Assembly: GCF_947497005.1 (NCBI RefSeq)
Contig: NZ_CANMFF010000004.1
Coordinates: 62,001-126,000 of the forward strand
Source of the DNA: an uncultured Ruegeria sp.
Lineage (GTDB): Bacteria > Pseudomonadota > Alphaproteobacteria > Rhodobacterales > Rhodobacteraceae
Length of the DNA stretch: 64,000 bases
Direction: 5' to 3'
Shown here piece by piece: positions 35,063-44,301 of the stretch (position 1 is its first letter; every line of letters begins with the position of its first letter). The notes under the pieces were generated by a model. It did not search any database, was not told where the DNA came from, and worked only from the letters and a program-made list of their open reading frames with translations. Position numbers and translations under genes: made by a program.

Positions 35063-36375
35063 TGACGGAACTCCGATGCTTGGGTGCCCAGAAGGAAGCG
35101 TGCAGGATCACGTTCGACCTTGTCCACCAGACGGTCGAGGCTGATCACGAGACGCTGGGATTCTTCGATGAAACGAACGAATTGGGGCAGGCCCACGCGC
35201 AGGAAGTCCGACACCTGTCGGCGATTGTTCTGCACGATGCTGTCAATTGTTCCCAGCAGCTCGGACGCAGAGTTTGATGCACTTAGAACATCGTCCGAGA
35301 TCTGGTCGATTTTTTCGGTGATGCTCGAGACTGTTTCAGTTACCTGATTGGCTGCCTTTCGGATATCTTCCGCAACAGGCGCTACATCTTCTTCCATGAC
35401 GCGATTGGCTGATTCAAAGGCCGTTTCTGCCGAAGACAGTGCCCCTTTGGCCGACTCCATCGCAGATGTTATCGAACCTAGCGTTGTATTGGCGTTCAGC
35501 ACGGTTTCGTTCACGATACCCAGTGTGACGCTGCCGTCATCCGACAAAAGTGTCAGGCGTTCTGCCAGTTGCGACCCGCGTTCGATGAAAGGTTGAATGT
35601 CTTGTTGCAGGATACGATCTGCTGTCTGGATCGTCGTTTTTGCTTCGTCCAGCGCGGTCTTGGCTGACTCGGACGCGGATTTAACTGAATTGAGTGTATC
35701 TGTACCGGTCTTGAGGGTCGTTTCTGCCGTTTCGATCAAAGGGTCCAGACGTTTTGAAAACGCACCTATGTCCTGGGCTGCACTGCCAATGTCGCTGGCG
35801 ACGGACTCGAAGCTTGTCAAAGTCTTGTCCAGCCGACCCGTGGCGGAGGCAAGATTGTCCAGAATGCTGCTTACGGCTTCCCGGTTCTTGTCATCAACGA
35901 CCTTGTTCAGACTTTCCAGAAGTGTAACGGCCTCGTCCAACACTTTTGGCGCGCCTTCAAACAAAGACTGGATGGTGCTGCGCTTGCTTTTGATCACGCT
36001 GTCTTGTGGCAATCGATTGGCTGTCGGAGACCCACCCGTAAGTTCGACATAGCCTACGCCGGTTACACCCAGCGATTGAAGTTGTGCGATCGTTTCTTCG
36101 GTAATCGGAATATCGGCATCCACTTCAATCCTCACCCGAACCTTAGACTGGTCTTTGTTGTCCAGATTGAGTGATATCACTTGCCCGACGGGCAGGCCGT
36201 TGAAATTCACTCCACCTGCCGCCGACAGGCCCGAGACATTATCGAATAACACGTCATAGTAAGCGTATTGGCGGGACACTTCGAATTTGGCCAACCACAG
36301 GAAGAAGCCAAATACGCCCAGAATACCCGCAAGGGTAAACGCGCCGATCAGGATGTAATTTGCTCTGGTTTCCAT
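35059..36375 (-). CDS. MCE-domain lipid transport protein (MlaD/PqiB-like)
   Basis: About 438 residues from ATG 36375, which starts METRANYILIGAF with the anchor helix (about 8-29); the longer frame overlaps the ATPase gene. One MCE domain (about 38-118: VLFDNVSGLSAAGGVNFNG, VGYVELTGG) is followed by a long helical, coiled-coil-rich region (about 140-400) that may form a periplasm-spanning needle, as in the long MCE proteins. It works with the MlaE-like permease, MlaF-like ATPase and lipoprotein in the same operon to move phospholipids between membranes. Confidence 0.9.
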   Translation of the reverse strand: METRANYILIGAFTLAGILGVFGFFLWLAKFEVSRQYAYYDVLFDNVSGLSAAGGVNFNGLPVGQVISLNLDNKDQSKVRVRIEVDADIPITEETIAQLQSLGVTGVGYVELTGGSPTANRLPQDSVIKSKRSTIQSLFEGAPKVLDEAVTLLESLNKVVDDKNREAVSSILDNLASATGRLDKTLTSFESVASDIGSAAQDIGAFSKRLDPLIETAETTLKTGTDTLNSVKSASESAKTALDEAKTTIQTADRILQQDIQPFIERGSQLAERLTLLSDDGSVTLGIVNETVLNANTTLGSITSAMESAKGALSSAETAFESANRVMEEDVAPVAEDIRKAANQVTETVSSITEKIDQISDDVLSASNSASELLGTIDSIVQNNRRQVSDFLRVGLPQFVRFIEESQRLVISLDRLVDKVERDPARFLLGTQASEFRQ

Positions 36376-36380
36376 CGCCT

Positions 36381-37196
36381 TTACCTGTCCTGACCCTTCT
36401 GTTGTGCCGCGCGGGCTCGGGGGCCAGTGAAATATTCCTGCACCCAAGGATGATCCACCTTGGTCATATCCTCAATCGGACCTTCAACCAGCACGCGTTT
36501 TTCTGCAAGCACTGCAATTCGGTCACAGATGGCGTACAGGCTGTCCAGATCATGGGTGACCATGAAGACCGTCAACCCAAGCGCCTGCTGCAATTCGCCG
36601 ATCAGCTCATCATAAGCAGCCGCACCGATCGGGTCCAACCCGGCGGTCGGTTCGTCCAGAAATACAATCTCGGGATCGAGCGCCAGAGCCCGGGCCAGCG
36701 CAGCGCGCTTGCGCATACCGCCCGACAGTTCCGATGGAAACTTGCCGCAGCTCAGTTGAGGCAAGCCCACGAGGCTGATCTTTAATGCGCCCAGCGATTC
36801 CATCAGTTTTTCGCTGAGGCCCGTGTGCTCTCGCAGCGGGGCCATCACGTTTTGCAACACGGTCAGCGATGAAAACAGCGCCCCGTCCTGAAAGGCCACG
36901 CCCCAGTGCCGTTCAATCCTGCGGCGATCTTCTTCGGGACCGTTCAGCACATCGACGCCCAAAACTTCGATACTTCCCGCTGCAGGTTTGTTCAGTCCTA
37001 CAATTGTACGCAGTAAGACGGATTTGCCGGTGCCGGACCCACCAACGATACCCAAAACCTCGCCGCGCCAGACATCAAGGTTCAGATCGTCATGAACCAC
37101 CTGTGTTCCGAACTGGTTTCTGAGACCGCGAACACGAATCACAGCGTCACTCTGCGTTTGGGTGGATGCTGTTGTCTGTTGCATATCACCGTTCAT
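36381..37196 (-). CDS. MCE-system ABC ATPase (MlaF-like)
   Basis: About 271 residues from ATG 37196, which lies one base after the permease stop; an upstream start at 37241 would lie inside the permease. Walker A GGSGTGKSVLL, signature ELSGGMRKRAALARAL and Walker B IVFLDEPTAGLDP are present. MlaF-type ATPases carry this MRKR signature. It powers the MlaE-like permease. Confidence 0.92.
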   Translation of the reverse strand: MNGDMQQTTASTQTQSDAVIRVRGLRNQFGTQVVHDDLNLDVWRGEVLGIVGGSGTGKSVLLRTIVGLNKPAAGSIEVLGVDVLNGPEEDRRRIERHWGVAFQDGALFSSLTVLQNVMAPLREHTGLSEKLMESLGALKISLVGLPQLSCGKFPSELSGGMRKRAALARALALDPEIVFLDEPTAGLDPIGAAAYDELIGELQQALGLTVFMVTHDLDSLYAICDRIAVLAEKRVLVEGPIEDMTKVDHPWVQEYFTGPRARAAQQKGQDR

Positions 37197-37197
37197 G

Positions 37198-38322
37198 TCA
37201 GATTCCGATCTCTGAAAAGAAAATCGAAAACAGTGCGTCAATTGCGATCACCATGAAAATGGATTGCACGACCGATGCCGTTGTTCGCTGCCCGACACTC
37301 TGGGCAGAGCCTTTGACCTGCATAGCTTGCCAGCAGGCGATAACACCTATGACCAATGCGAAGAATGGTGCCTTGATTAAACCTACTGCAAGTTGCCAGA
37401 CGTCGGTGTTTTCTTTCAAGCGGGTGACAAACATGCCCGGGCTGACACCGAGGTCGATCCAGCTCATCAAGGCTCCACCAAACAGGCCTGCCATATCTGC
37501 GACAAAACCAAGAATTGGCAACATGATCAACAACGCCAGAACCCGTGGAATGACCAGGACCTCGATCGGGTCAAGGCCCAGTGTCCGCATTGCGTCGATT
37601 TCTTCCTGAACTTTCATCGAACCGATGGAGGCCGTGAATGCCGAGCCCGAGCGGCCAGCAACAATGATGGCCGTCAGCAATATCCCCAGCTCTCGCAAAA
37701 TCGAAATCGAGATCAGCTCGACCACAAAGATTTCGGCCCCGAACTGTTTCAGCTGAGTCGCGCCCTGAAAGGCCAACACGACGCCAATCAGAAAGCCCAT
37801 GAGAGCCACAATGGGAAGGGCTTTGACCCCCGTTTCCTCCATATGCGTGACCAACGCCGCCTTGCGCAGACGCCAGGGCATGATCAGGGTCCGAAACAAG
37901 CGGTGCAACGTAAGGCCCAGAAACTCGAGGATTGAAAGAGTATCTTTCCAGGCTCCGAACGTACCTTGACCTACACGAGCGACCCAGCCCAGAAAACCGC
38001 CAAGTTTTTCAAGCTTTCCGGGTTTGTCCGGGATGTTACGGGTAACAGTATCAATCAGGGTTGCATGCGCGGGTTTCACGCCTTGAAATTCCAGCGCTGC
38101 GCCGTTTGAAGTGAACCTTCGGCCAAGATCAGCAATCAGCCAGGCGCCGCTGGTATCCAGTGCTTCAACGCCGGACAGATCAAAAATGACATTGTCCCCG
38201 GAAGGTTGAACTGCAGCAAAATCACTTTCCACGGTTTGCAAGGATTGTGTCAGCAACTCACCAGAAATGCGCACTTGGGCGCCGCTGGCGTCGCGCTCTG
38301 AAGTTATCGTTGGCTGCGTCAT
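37198..38322 (-). CDS. MCE-system ABC permease with N-terminal STAS domain (MlaE-like)
   Basis: The 374-residue protein has an N-terminal STAS domain (about 5-100, FDLSGVEALDTSGAWLI) fused to a MlaE permease domain (about 150-370: VALMGFLIGVVLAFQGATQL, AGRSGSAFTASIGSMKVQEEIDAM). In E. coli the STAS protein MlaB is a separate subunit, so this fusion is a natural two-in-one version known in other bacteria. First gene of the minus-strand operon, followed by the ATPase, the MCE protein and the lipoprotein. Confidence 0.92.
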   Translation of the reverse strand: MTQPTITSERDASGAQVRISGELLTQSLQTVESDFAAVQPSGDNVIFDLSGVEALDTSGAWLIADLGRRFTSNGAALEFQGVKPAHATLIDTVTRNIPDKPGKLEKLGGFLGWVARVGQGTFGAWKDTLSILEFLGLTLHRLFRTLIMPWRLRKAALVTHMEETGVKALPIVALMGFLIGVVLAFQGATQLKQFGAEIFVVELISISILRELGILLTAIIVAGRSGSAFTASIGSMKVQEEIDAMRTLGLDPIEVLVIPRVLALLIMLPILGFVADMAGLFGGALMSWIDLGVSPGMFVTRLKENTDVWQLAVGLIKAPFFALVIGVIACWQAMQVKGSAQSVGQRTTASVVQSIFMVIAIDALFSIFFSEIGI

Positions 38323-38350
38323 GGTGCCATGTGAAGTAAAACATTCAATG

Positions 38351-38395
38351 CCTGCAATGACTTTGTGCTGTCTGGTCCGGTTTTTGCATTGCAGG
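38351..38395. promoter_or_regulatory. 9-bp inverted repeat upstream of the MCE operon
   Basis: CCTGCAATG and CATTGCAGG separated by 27 bases, 30-75 bases upstream of the permease start, in the 258-base divergent region shared with the sulfatase gene. The perfect arms suggest a two-site operator or an RNA hairpin. No regulator is known for it. Confidence 0.3.
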
Positions 38396-38580
38396 ATGGC
38401 CTTGGCGTCACGCTGGGTCCTGCATCCGATTGCTTATGATTTGGAATGAGAGTTGTTTTTCGCGTTTCGAAACAGGTTTGTAAATTAAACGTTTATGCAT
38501 TCGACTAATTAGTTGCGCGCAGATCGGAAGCGGGACACATTCCGCCGCGGAACCCAAGGCGCTGAATCGGAGAAGTCGGT

Positions 38581-40113
38581 ATGCATCACGCCAAGAACGT
38601 CCTGTTCATCATAATCGACCAATTGCGGGCCGATTGCCTGAGCGGTGCTCTGGCTGAGCACATTAGTCTTCCGAACCTGCGGGCTTTCATGGATGAGTCT
38701 GTGACGTTCACGCGCCATTTCTCGGTCACCAACCCCTGTGGCCCGTCCCGCGCATCTATTTTGACCGGCCAATACGCAATGAACCATCGTTCTGTGCGAA
38801 ATGGTACTCCGCTACGTCATGATATCCCGAACATTGCCACAGAAATGCGCAAGGCCGGCTATGCGCCAATGCTGTTTGGATACACAGATACCTCTGCTGA
38901 CCCCCGCATTCACGATCCCAACGATCCCATGCTTAAATCTTATGAGCAATCGATGACCGGGTTCCTTGAAGTTGTCGAAATGCGCCTGGAAGAATCCTAC
39001 CCTTGGCAATCGCACTTGATGAAAAAAGGGTATGAATTCGATACATATTGGGATGTTTATAAACCCGTCTCTTCGGATGGTCAGGCACCCAGGCTGAATG
39101 ACCCGGCCTTATATCGGGCGGAAGACAGCGACACTGCCTTTCTGACCGATGCGTTTCTGGACGGGATCGCACCCCATTGCGGTCAGGGCTGGTTCGCCCA
39201 TCTGACTTACATCCGCCCGCATCCACCTTTGGTCGCACCCGCCCCTTACAACGACATGTATGATCCGGCTGATATTCCTTTGCCGCAACGCTTGCCGAGC
39301 GAAGCCGCTGAAAAAGAACTGCATCCGTTTTTCGGGCCTAAGCTGGATGTCTATACCGCAAAAGAATTCGTTCACGGCTTTGATGAGGTCGAGCCGACGG
39401 ATGAAAACGTTCGCACGTTACGCGCCGTCTATCTGGGATTGGCGACCGAGGTCGATCATCACATTGGTCGCGTTGTTCAATACCTCAAGGACAGTGGGCA
39501 ATACGACGATACTATGCTGGTGATCACTGCTGATCATGGCGAAATGTTGGGGGATCGGCACAGCTGGGGAAAAATGACGGTTTACGATGCGGCCTATCAC
39601 ACACCGTTGATGATCCGCTTGCCGGGGAATGAGGCCAGAGCCGGTGAAAGGGTGACCGTTCCCACCGAGTCCGTCGATGTAACGCCGACGATCCTTGATT
39701 GGATTGGTCAGGCTGCGCCAAACGCTATGGATGGTCGGTCTTTGCTGCCATTGTTGCGTGGTGATCTTCCCGATGACTGGCGCGGCTATTCCTTCAGCGA
39801 ACTGGATTTCTCTGAACCCGAAAGCCCGACCCTCTGGCAGCAGAGATTGGGGACAGGAAACAGTGACTCGTGCTTGGGGATTTTGCGGGATGAGCGATTC
39901 ACCCTGGTCGAATTTGCAGCTGACCTCCCGCCGATCCTGTTTGATCATCAAGGCCAGGGAGAATTCGAGAATGTCGCTGACAAACCCGAATTTGCGGCTG
40001 ATCTTGTTCGGTTGAGCAGACAGATGCTGCGTCATCGGATGCGGAATATGGATCACACCTTGTCGCTACACTCGATCACTTCTGAAGGCGTAAAGTCCCG
40101 TTCCAGGTATTAA
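38581..40113 (+). CDS. Formylglycine-dependent sulfatase / phosphonate monoester hydrolase
   Basis: The 510-residue alkaline-phosphatase-superfamily hydrolase has the CxPxR signature CGPSRASILTG with Cys53 as the predicted formylglycine residue, a metal site beginning IIIDQLRAD (10-18), and ITADHGEMLGD plus GKMTVYDAAYHTPLMIRLPG for the second metal and active-site residues. The overall pattern (YNDMYDPADIPLP, LDWIGQ, DGRSLLPLL) is closest to the rhizobial phosphonate monoester hydrolase/arylsulfatase group. No signal peptide, so cytoplasmic. The Cys must be oxidised by an FGE or equivalent; the FGE-like protein at 4825 is periplasmic and looks inactive, so a maturase must be elsewhere. Confidence 0.88.
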   Translation: MHHAKNVLFIIIDQLRADCLSGALAEHISLPNLRAFMDESVTFTRHFSVTNPCGPSRASILTGQYAMNHRSVRNGTPLRHDIPNIATEMRKAGYAPMLFGYTDTSADPRIHDPNDPMLKSYEQSMTGFLEVVEMRLEESYPWQSHLMKKGYEFDTYWDVYKPVSSDGQAPRLNDPALYRAEDSDTAFLTDAFLDGIAPHCGQGWFAHLTYIRPHPPLVAPAPYNDMYDPADIPLPQRLPSEAAEKELHPFFGPKLDVYTAKEFVHGFDEVEPTDENVRTLRAVYLGLATEVDHHIGRVVQYLKDSGQYDDTMLVITADHGEMLGDRHSWGKMTVYDAAYHTPLMIRLPGNEARAGERVTVPTESVDVTPTILDWIGQAAPNAMDGRSLLPLLRGDLPDDWRGYSFSELDFSEPESPTLWQQRLGTGNSDSCLGILRDERFTLVEFAADLPPILFDHQGQGEFENVADKPEFAADLVRLSRQMLRHRMRNMDHTLSLHSITSEGVKSRSRY

Positions 40114-40251
40114 GTTCTCATCCCGCATTCGTTGCTTTCGGCCTCAATATTGGACGCATCGATCCAAACGCGCGTCGCGTCGCGCCGCATCTCAATTTCA
40201 CTACCCGTGCATAAGTTCTGATGGTACGCATGGGCTGTGGAGAGGACGATC

Positions 40252-42147
40252 TTGGACATTACCGAACAACGCATAAAGGCGATGACGACTGCCGGGCTGA
40301 ACCTCATCGGTCAGGCGCTTTCGATTTATGACAGTAAACTTCAACTTGTGCTGAGCAATCGCCGCTTTAAGGAAATGTTCGATCTGCCGGATGAACTGGT
40401 CGAACGTGGAGCCCTGTTTCGTGACACAATCACTTTTCTCGCCAGCCGAGGCGAATACGGTGATGAAGAAAGCGTGGAAGAGATGGTCAACCTGCGCGTG
40501 GAGCAGGCCTTGGCATTTGAGCCTCATTATATGGAGCGCGTGCGACCCAATGGGCAGGTTATCTCGATAGAAGGGGCTCCGCTGCCGCAGGGCGGATGGG
40601 TTGCGGTCTACACCGACATTACCGGGACCCGGCGCGCGGAAAATCTGCTGAGGGCGAGATCGGAGGAATTGTCAGAACAGTTGCTGAGCCACGCTGAAGA
40701 GTTGTCTGCAACCAACCGTAAGCTTGCAGCTTCGATTACGGCATTGGAAGAGGCCAAGCGCGAGTTGACCGAGATTGAAGCCCGCACGCGAATGATGACC
40801 GAAATGATGCCGGCTCATATCGCGCATTTGGACAGCGCTGGGCGCTATGACTATTCCAACCGGCGTTTGAGCAAGGTAATGCCGGGGCGTCCGTCCGAAA
40901 TTCTTGGGCTTCACATCTCTGAAGCGCTTGGCGCAGCTGCGTTTCAGCGCGTCGAAACGCAGCTGGCAAAAGCATATGACGGCGAGACATCGGTTTTTGA
41001 ATTCAACGAGGATCAGGATTCCCGCCGCGTCCGCGTTTCATTCACGCCGGATGGGGTAGGGGGCGTGTATGTGATGTCAGTTGACATCACCGAAGAAACG
41101 CAGGCACGCGTTGTCTTGCAGCAAACCCGTCGTCGGGCGATGGCCGCCCAGATGACCAGTGGATTGGCGCATGACTTTTCCAACTTGCTAACGATCATCC
41201 TCGGGATGCAGTCCAGACTGGACAAAATGAACCTGACGGATGAGGCGCACGAACTTGTTGCGGCAACCCAGCAGACCGCACGCCGGGGTGGGCAGTTGCT
41301 GAACCGGATCGCCGACATGACCGGGAGTCGTACGCCGCACCCTCAGGCCACGGACATGCGTGCATTGTTGGAAGACCTGAGGATACTGGCCTCGCCTTCC
41401 TTGCCGCGTGGGATGGGATTGTCTGTGGTTAACACTCTTCCGGACCGGGCCTTGATGCTGGATCCGGGAATGGTACAGGACGCGTTGCTGAACCTGGTTT
41501 TGAATGCGCGGGATGCCTGTGGAAGTTCGGGTCAGATTACCATCAGCGCACACACTATCGGTGAAATATGGGTTGAAGTCACCGTGTCTGACACCGGGCC
41601 AGGCTTTACGCCTGAGGCGCTGGAAAAGGCGCTGAATCCGTTTTTTACCACTAAGGGAAGTGACGGATCCGGCCTGGGCCTGCCCATGGTATATGACACG
41701 GTGAAACTCGCCGGTGGTGATCTGCATCTCAGAAATACGCCGTCTGGCGCGTCGGTTGTTCTGCGGTTGCCTTATCGCCCGGCCCCGCCCGTGCAGAATG
41801 GCCTGGTGCTTTTGGTCGAGGACAGCGAAGACCTGCGCGGTCAGTTTCGGGATATGCTGGTCGAGTTGGGCTTTGCCGTCATTGAAGCGAATTCTGTCGA
41901 TGAAGCGCAGGCTTTGATAAAAAGCGTTGAAGACATTTCGCTTGTCCTGTCCGATATCCGTCTGGAAGGAAGTGGTACCGGTCTGGACATTTTGCGAAAG
42001 GTGAAGCCGGGATTGTCATGTATCCTTATGACATCACTCCCTAATTCAGATCCGTTGTATCAGCGTGCTCTTGCGCTGGCGCCGGTGTTGCGTAAACCCT
42101 TTTCGCAGGCTCAATTGTCAGCCCTGATCCAAACCGAGGCCGCCTGA
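40252..42147 (+). CDS. Hybrid sensor histidine kinase with PAS domains and a C-terminal receiver
   Basis: About 632 residues. The start is uncertain: TTG 40252 follows AGAGGA closely, and GTG 40237 is the alternative. Two PAS domains (about 10-130 and 180-285) are joined by a coiled coil. The His kinase core has the phospho-accepting His in SGLAHDFSNLLTI and an ATPase domain with NLVLNARDA, DTGPGF and GSGLGLPMV. The C-terminal receiver (about 520-630) begins LLVEDSEDL and has Asp in LVLSDIRLEG. No transmembrane helix, so a cytoplasmic sensor. It overlaps the response regulator by one base. Confidence 0.9.
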   Translation: MDITEQRIKAMTTAGLNLIGQALSIYDSKLQLVLSNRRFKEMFDLPDELVERGALFRDTITFLASRGEYGDEESVEEMVNLRVEQALAFEPHYMERVRPNGQVISIEGAPLPQGGWVAVYTDITGTRRAENLLRARSEELSEQLLSHAEELSATNRKLAASITALEEAKRELTEIEARTRMMTEMMPAHIAHLDSAGRYDYSNRRLSKVMPGRPSEILGLHISEALGAAAFQRVETQLAKAYDGETSVFEFNEDQDSRRVRVSFTPDGVGGVYVMSVDITEETQARVVLQQTRRRAMAAQMTSGLAHDFSNLLTIILGMQSRLDKMNLTDEAHELVAATQQTARRGGQLLNRIADMTGSRTPHPQATDMRALLEDLRILASPSLPRGMGLSVVNTLPDRALMLDPGMVQDALLNLVLNARDACGSSGQITISAHTIGEIWVEVTVSDTGPGFTPEALEKALNPFFTTKGSDGSGLGLPMVYDTVKLAGGDLHLRNTPSGASVVLRLPYRPAPPVQNGLVLLVEDSEDLRGQFRDMLVELGFAVIEANSVDEAQALIKSVEDISLVLSDIRLEGSGTGLDILRKVKPGLSCILMTSLPNSDPLYQRALALAPVLRKPFSQAQLSALIQTEAA

Positions 42148-42848
42148 TGACGCAACCGCTGGTAACGATACTGGATGACGAGCCCGAAATTCGACGTATT
42201 CTGACGGACGCTTTGGAAGATGCCGGTTTTCGAACACAGAGTTTTTCGCGGGCGCGGGAATTTGAAGCTGCGCTTAATCGAGTGACGCCGGATGTCTGTC
42301 TCGTCGATTTGTCTTTGCCAGATACAGATGGGTTGGCGTTGGTTCATCGCCTCGCTCTGGAGCAAGGCGCGGCGGTGATCATTATATCTGGGCGGGTGCA
42401 GGTTCAGGATCGTGTTACAGGACTGGAACTTGGCGCCGACGATTATATTACAAAACCGTTCGATCCCGCAGAAGTCGTTGCACGGATCAGGGCCAGGTTA
42501 AGGACGCCGCGCAATCAGACTCCACACTCGGACAAGGCTGAGTTCAATGGCTGGACCGCGCATTTTGACCGTTATGTTCTTGAGGACGGATCAGGTTCCG
42601 AAACTCCTTTCAGCCATGCTGAAGGAGAAGTCCTGCGTCTGTTTCTTGAAAGCCCCAAGCGTCTGATCAGCAGGGGGCAAATGCAGGAATCTCTGGGTGG
42701 AGCGGCAGGTGACAGTTTTGACCGAGCCATGGATGTTCGAATTTCGAGGCTGCGCACCAAACTTGGAGAAGATCCCAAGAACCCGCGGCTGATCAAGACG
42801 ATCTATGGGGCAGGGTACATTTTTTTGGGGGATGTTGATTGGAAGTAG
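42147..42848 (+). CDS. OmpR-family response regulator
   Basis: The 233-residue protein has a receiver domain (1-120) with phospho-acceptor Asp54 (CLVDLSLP), the acidic pair DDE at 10-12 and Lys103 in ITKPFDP, then an OmpR/PhoB winged-helix domain (about 130-230, ending KTIYGAGYIFLGD). Translationally coupled to the preceding hybrid kinase, its likely partner. Targets unknown. Confidence 0.92.
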   Translation: MTQPLVTILDDEPEIRRILTDALEDAGFRTQSFSRAREFEAALNRVTPDVCLVDLSLPDTDGLALVHRLALEQGAAVIIISGRVQVQDRVTGLELGADDYITKPFDPAEVVARIRARLRTPRNQTPHSDKAEFNGWTAHFDRYVLEDGSGSETPFSHAEGEVLRLFLESPKRLISRGQMQESLGGAAGDSFDRAMDVRISRLRTKLGEDPKNPRLIKTIYGAGYIFLGDVDWK

Positions 42849-42990
42849 TCACTGACCAGAGTGTCCAATTCTTGGTCAAGTACGTTGTTTCAGGCTCATG
42901 TTAAGCTCCTTCGAACAATAATCACCGAAGCTGCTGACATAGTTTGGACCTTTTCTGAAATCGCTCACCTAACGCGAATTGTCCGTTTGC

Positions 42991-44301
42991 CTATTCGCGC
43001 AGCGCCTGATCCTTGATCTTCACAACGGGTTTCAGAATGTAATCCAATACAGATTTCCGACCTGAAAGAATATCCACTTCCGCGATCATGCCAGGTATGA
43101 TTTCGACGGCAATACCGTTCCCATCGAGCATGGTATTGTTGGTACGAATTTCTACCACAAAGACTTCTTCATCATTGCGCTCTGATCGTGTGATCGTGTC
43201 TGCACCTATGCGGATGATTTCACCATCCAACGCCCCATATCGCGCAAAATCATAAGCTGTGATCTTTACTTTCACTGGCTGCCCGGCGCGCAAAAAAGCA
43301 ATGTCCTCAGGCTTTACATAGGCTTCGACCAACAACGTGTCGTCCAAGGGTACAATTTCAACAAGGTCCTCTCCACTGCGAGCGAGGCCACCAATGGTTG
43401 AGCGATGAATGCGGTTGACGATCCCCCGAACCGGAGACCGAACCTGCGCCCTTGAGGCCCGGTCGCGCAAAGCGGGCAGGGCCGGTTGCAGAGCCGCCAG
43501 CTCGGCGGTGGCAAGCGCCAGATCGGTCAGTGCGGCGCTGCGAAACCGGCTTCGAACCGCCCGAATCCGATCATCGATTTCGCCCAGACCTGTCTGCAAC
43601 CTGTTGGTAGTAGTTTCCGCGCGTACTTTGCGGCCACGCCATTCAGCTTCACTCCTCCGCAATGCAAGCAATGTTGTTGCAGGCTCCATTTGACGCTCAA
43701 CCAACGGCGCCATGATCGCCCGTTCCTCGGCAAGGACTTTAAGCGTTTCTTCGGCCGTTACCTGATCCACTAGGCCTTCTTCAAGTTCTCGCTGTTTTTG
43801 TTGTCGTTGACGTTCCAATATGGCGATCTCAACCTCTAATTCGGCCTGCCGCCCCTGATACAGCGCCGTTTCAGATTGCACGACACTTGGCGCGCCCTTG
43901 ATCAGCTGCATATCGAACTCCAGCTGAGCCCCGTCTATTTCGGCCCTGAGACGTTGAGCGCGGGTCATCAGGCCATATGCGCGCTGCTGTTCCTGACTGA
44001 GCTGGCTGTCGATCTGAGTAGTGTCGAGCTCCATCAACAATGCCCCTTTGTCGACCAGCTGGCCTTCGCGAACATGCAGTGACTGCAGCACGCCGGGCTC
44101 GGTGGCGTCGATCAGCTGCAGGTCACCGGATGGGACGATCCGGCCGTCCACGCGCGTGACATTGTCCAGCTCCGTCAGATAAGCCCACAGCACGGCAGCA
44201 ATCAGGCAAGACAGAATGACGAGCAAGAGTAACGAGCCCCGAATGGGAGCGCCCCCCTGCATTTCACGTGCCAACGCGGCCAAATCAGGATGCTGCGACA
44301 T
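42991..44301 (-). CDS. Type I secretion membrane fusion protein (HlyD/LapC-like)
   Basis: About 436 residues from ATG 44301, which has GGGGAGG 7 bases upstream and overlaps the ABC exporter gene by 17 bases. One N-terminal transmembrane helix (about 20-42), a lipoyl-type half, a long coiled-coil hairpin (about 90-270) and a C-terminal beta-barrel (VKITAYDFARYGALDGEI, VEIIPGMIAEVDILSG) are typical of type I secretion adaptors. Last gene of the five-gene operon and physical link between the ABC exporter and the TolC-like protein. Confidence 0.92.
   Translation of the reverse strand: MSQHPDLAALAREMQGGAPIRGSLLLLVILSCLIAAVLWAYLTELDNVTRVDGRIVPSGDLQLIDATEPGVLQSLHVREGQLVDKGALLMELDTTQIDSQLSQEQQRAYGLMTRAQRLRAEIDGAQLEFDMQLIKGAPSVVQSETALYQGRQAELEVEIAILERQRQQKQRELEEGLVDQVTAEETLKVLAEERAIMAPLVERQMEPATTLLALRRSEAEWRGRKVRAETTTNRLQTGLGEIDDRIRAVRSRFRSAALTDLALATAELAALQPALPALRDRASRAQVRSPVRGIVNRIHRSTIGGLARSGEDLVEIVPLDDTLLVEAYVKPEDIAFLRAGQPVKVKITAYDFARYGALDGEIIRIGADTITRSERNDEEVFVVEIRTNNTMLDGNGIAVEIIPGMIAEVDILSGRKSVLDYILKPVVKIKDQALRE

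Noticed and set aside
40141..40170. Short TTGGA/TCCAA palindrome before the histidine kinase
   Set aside because: Five-base arms are within chance expectation and there is no supporting context.
42849..42990. Terminator between the response regulator and the HlyD gene
   Set aside because: Only a loose TGACCA/TGGTCA inverted repeat near 42853 is present, with a long loop and no T-run.
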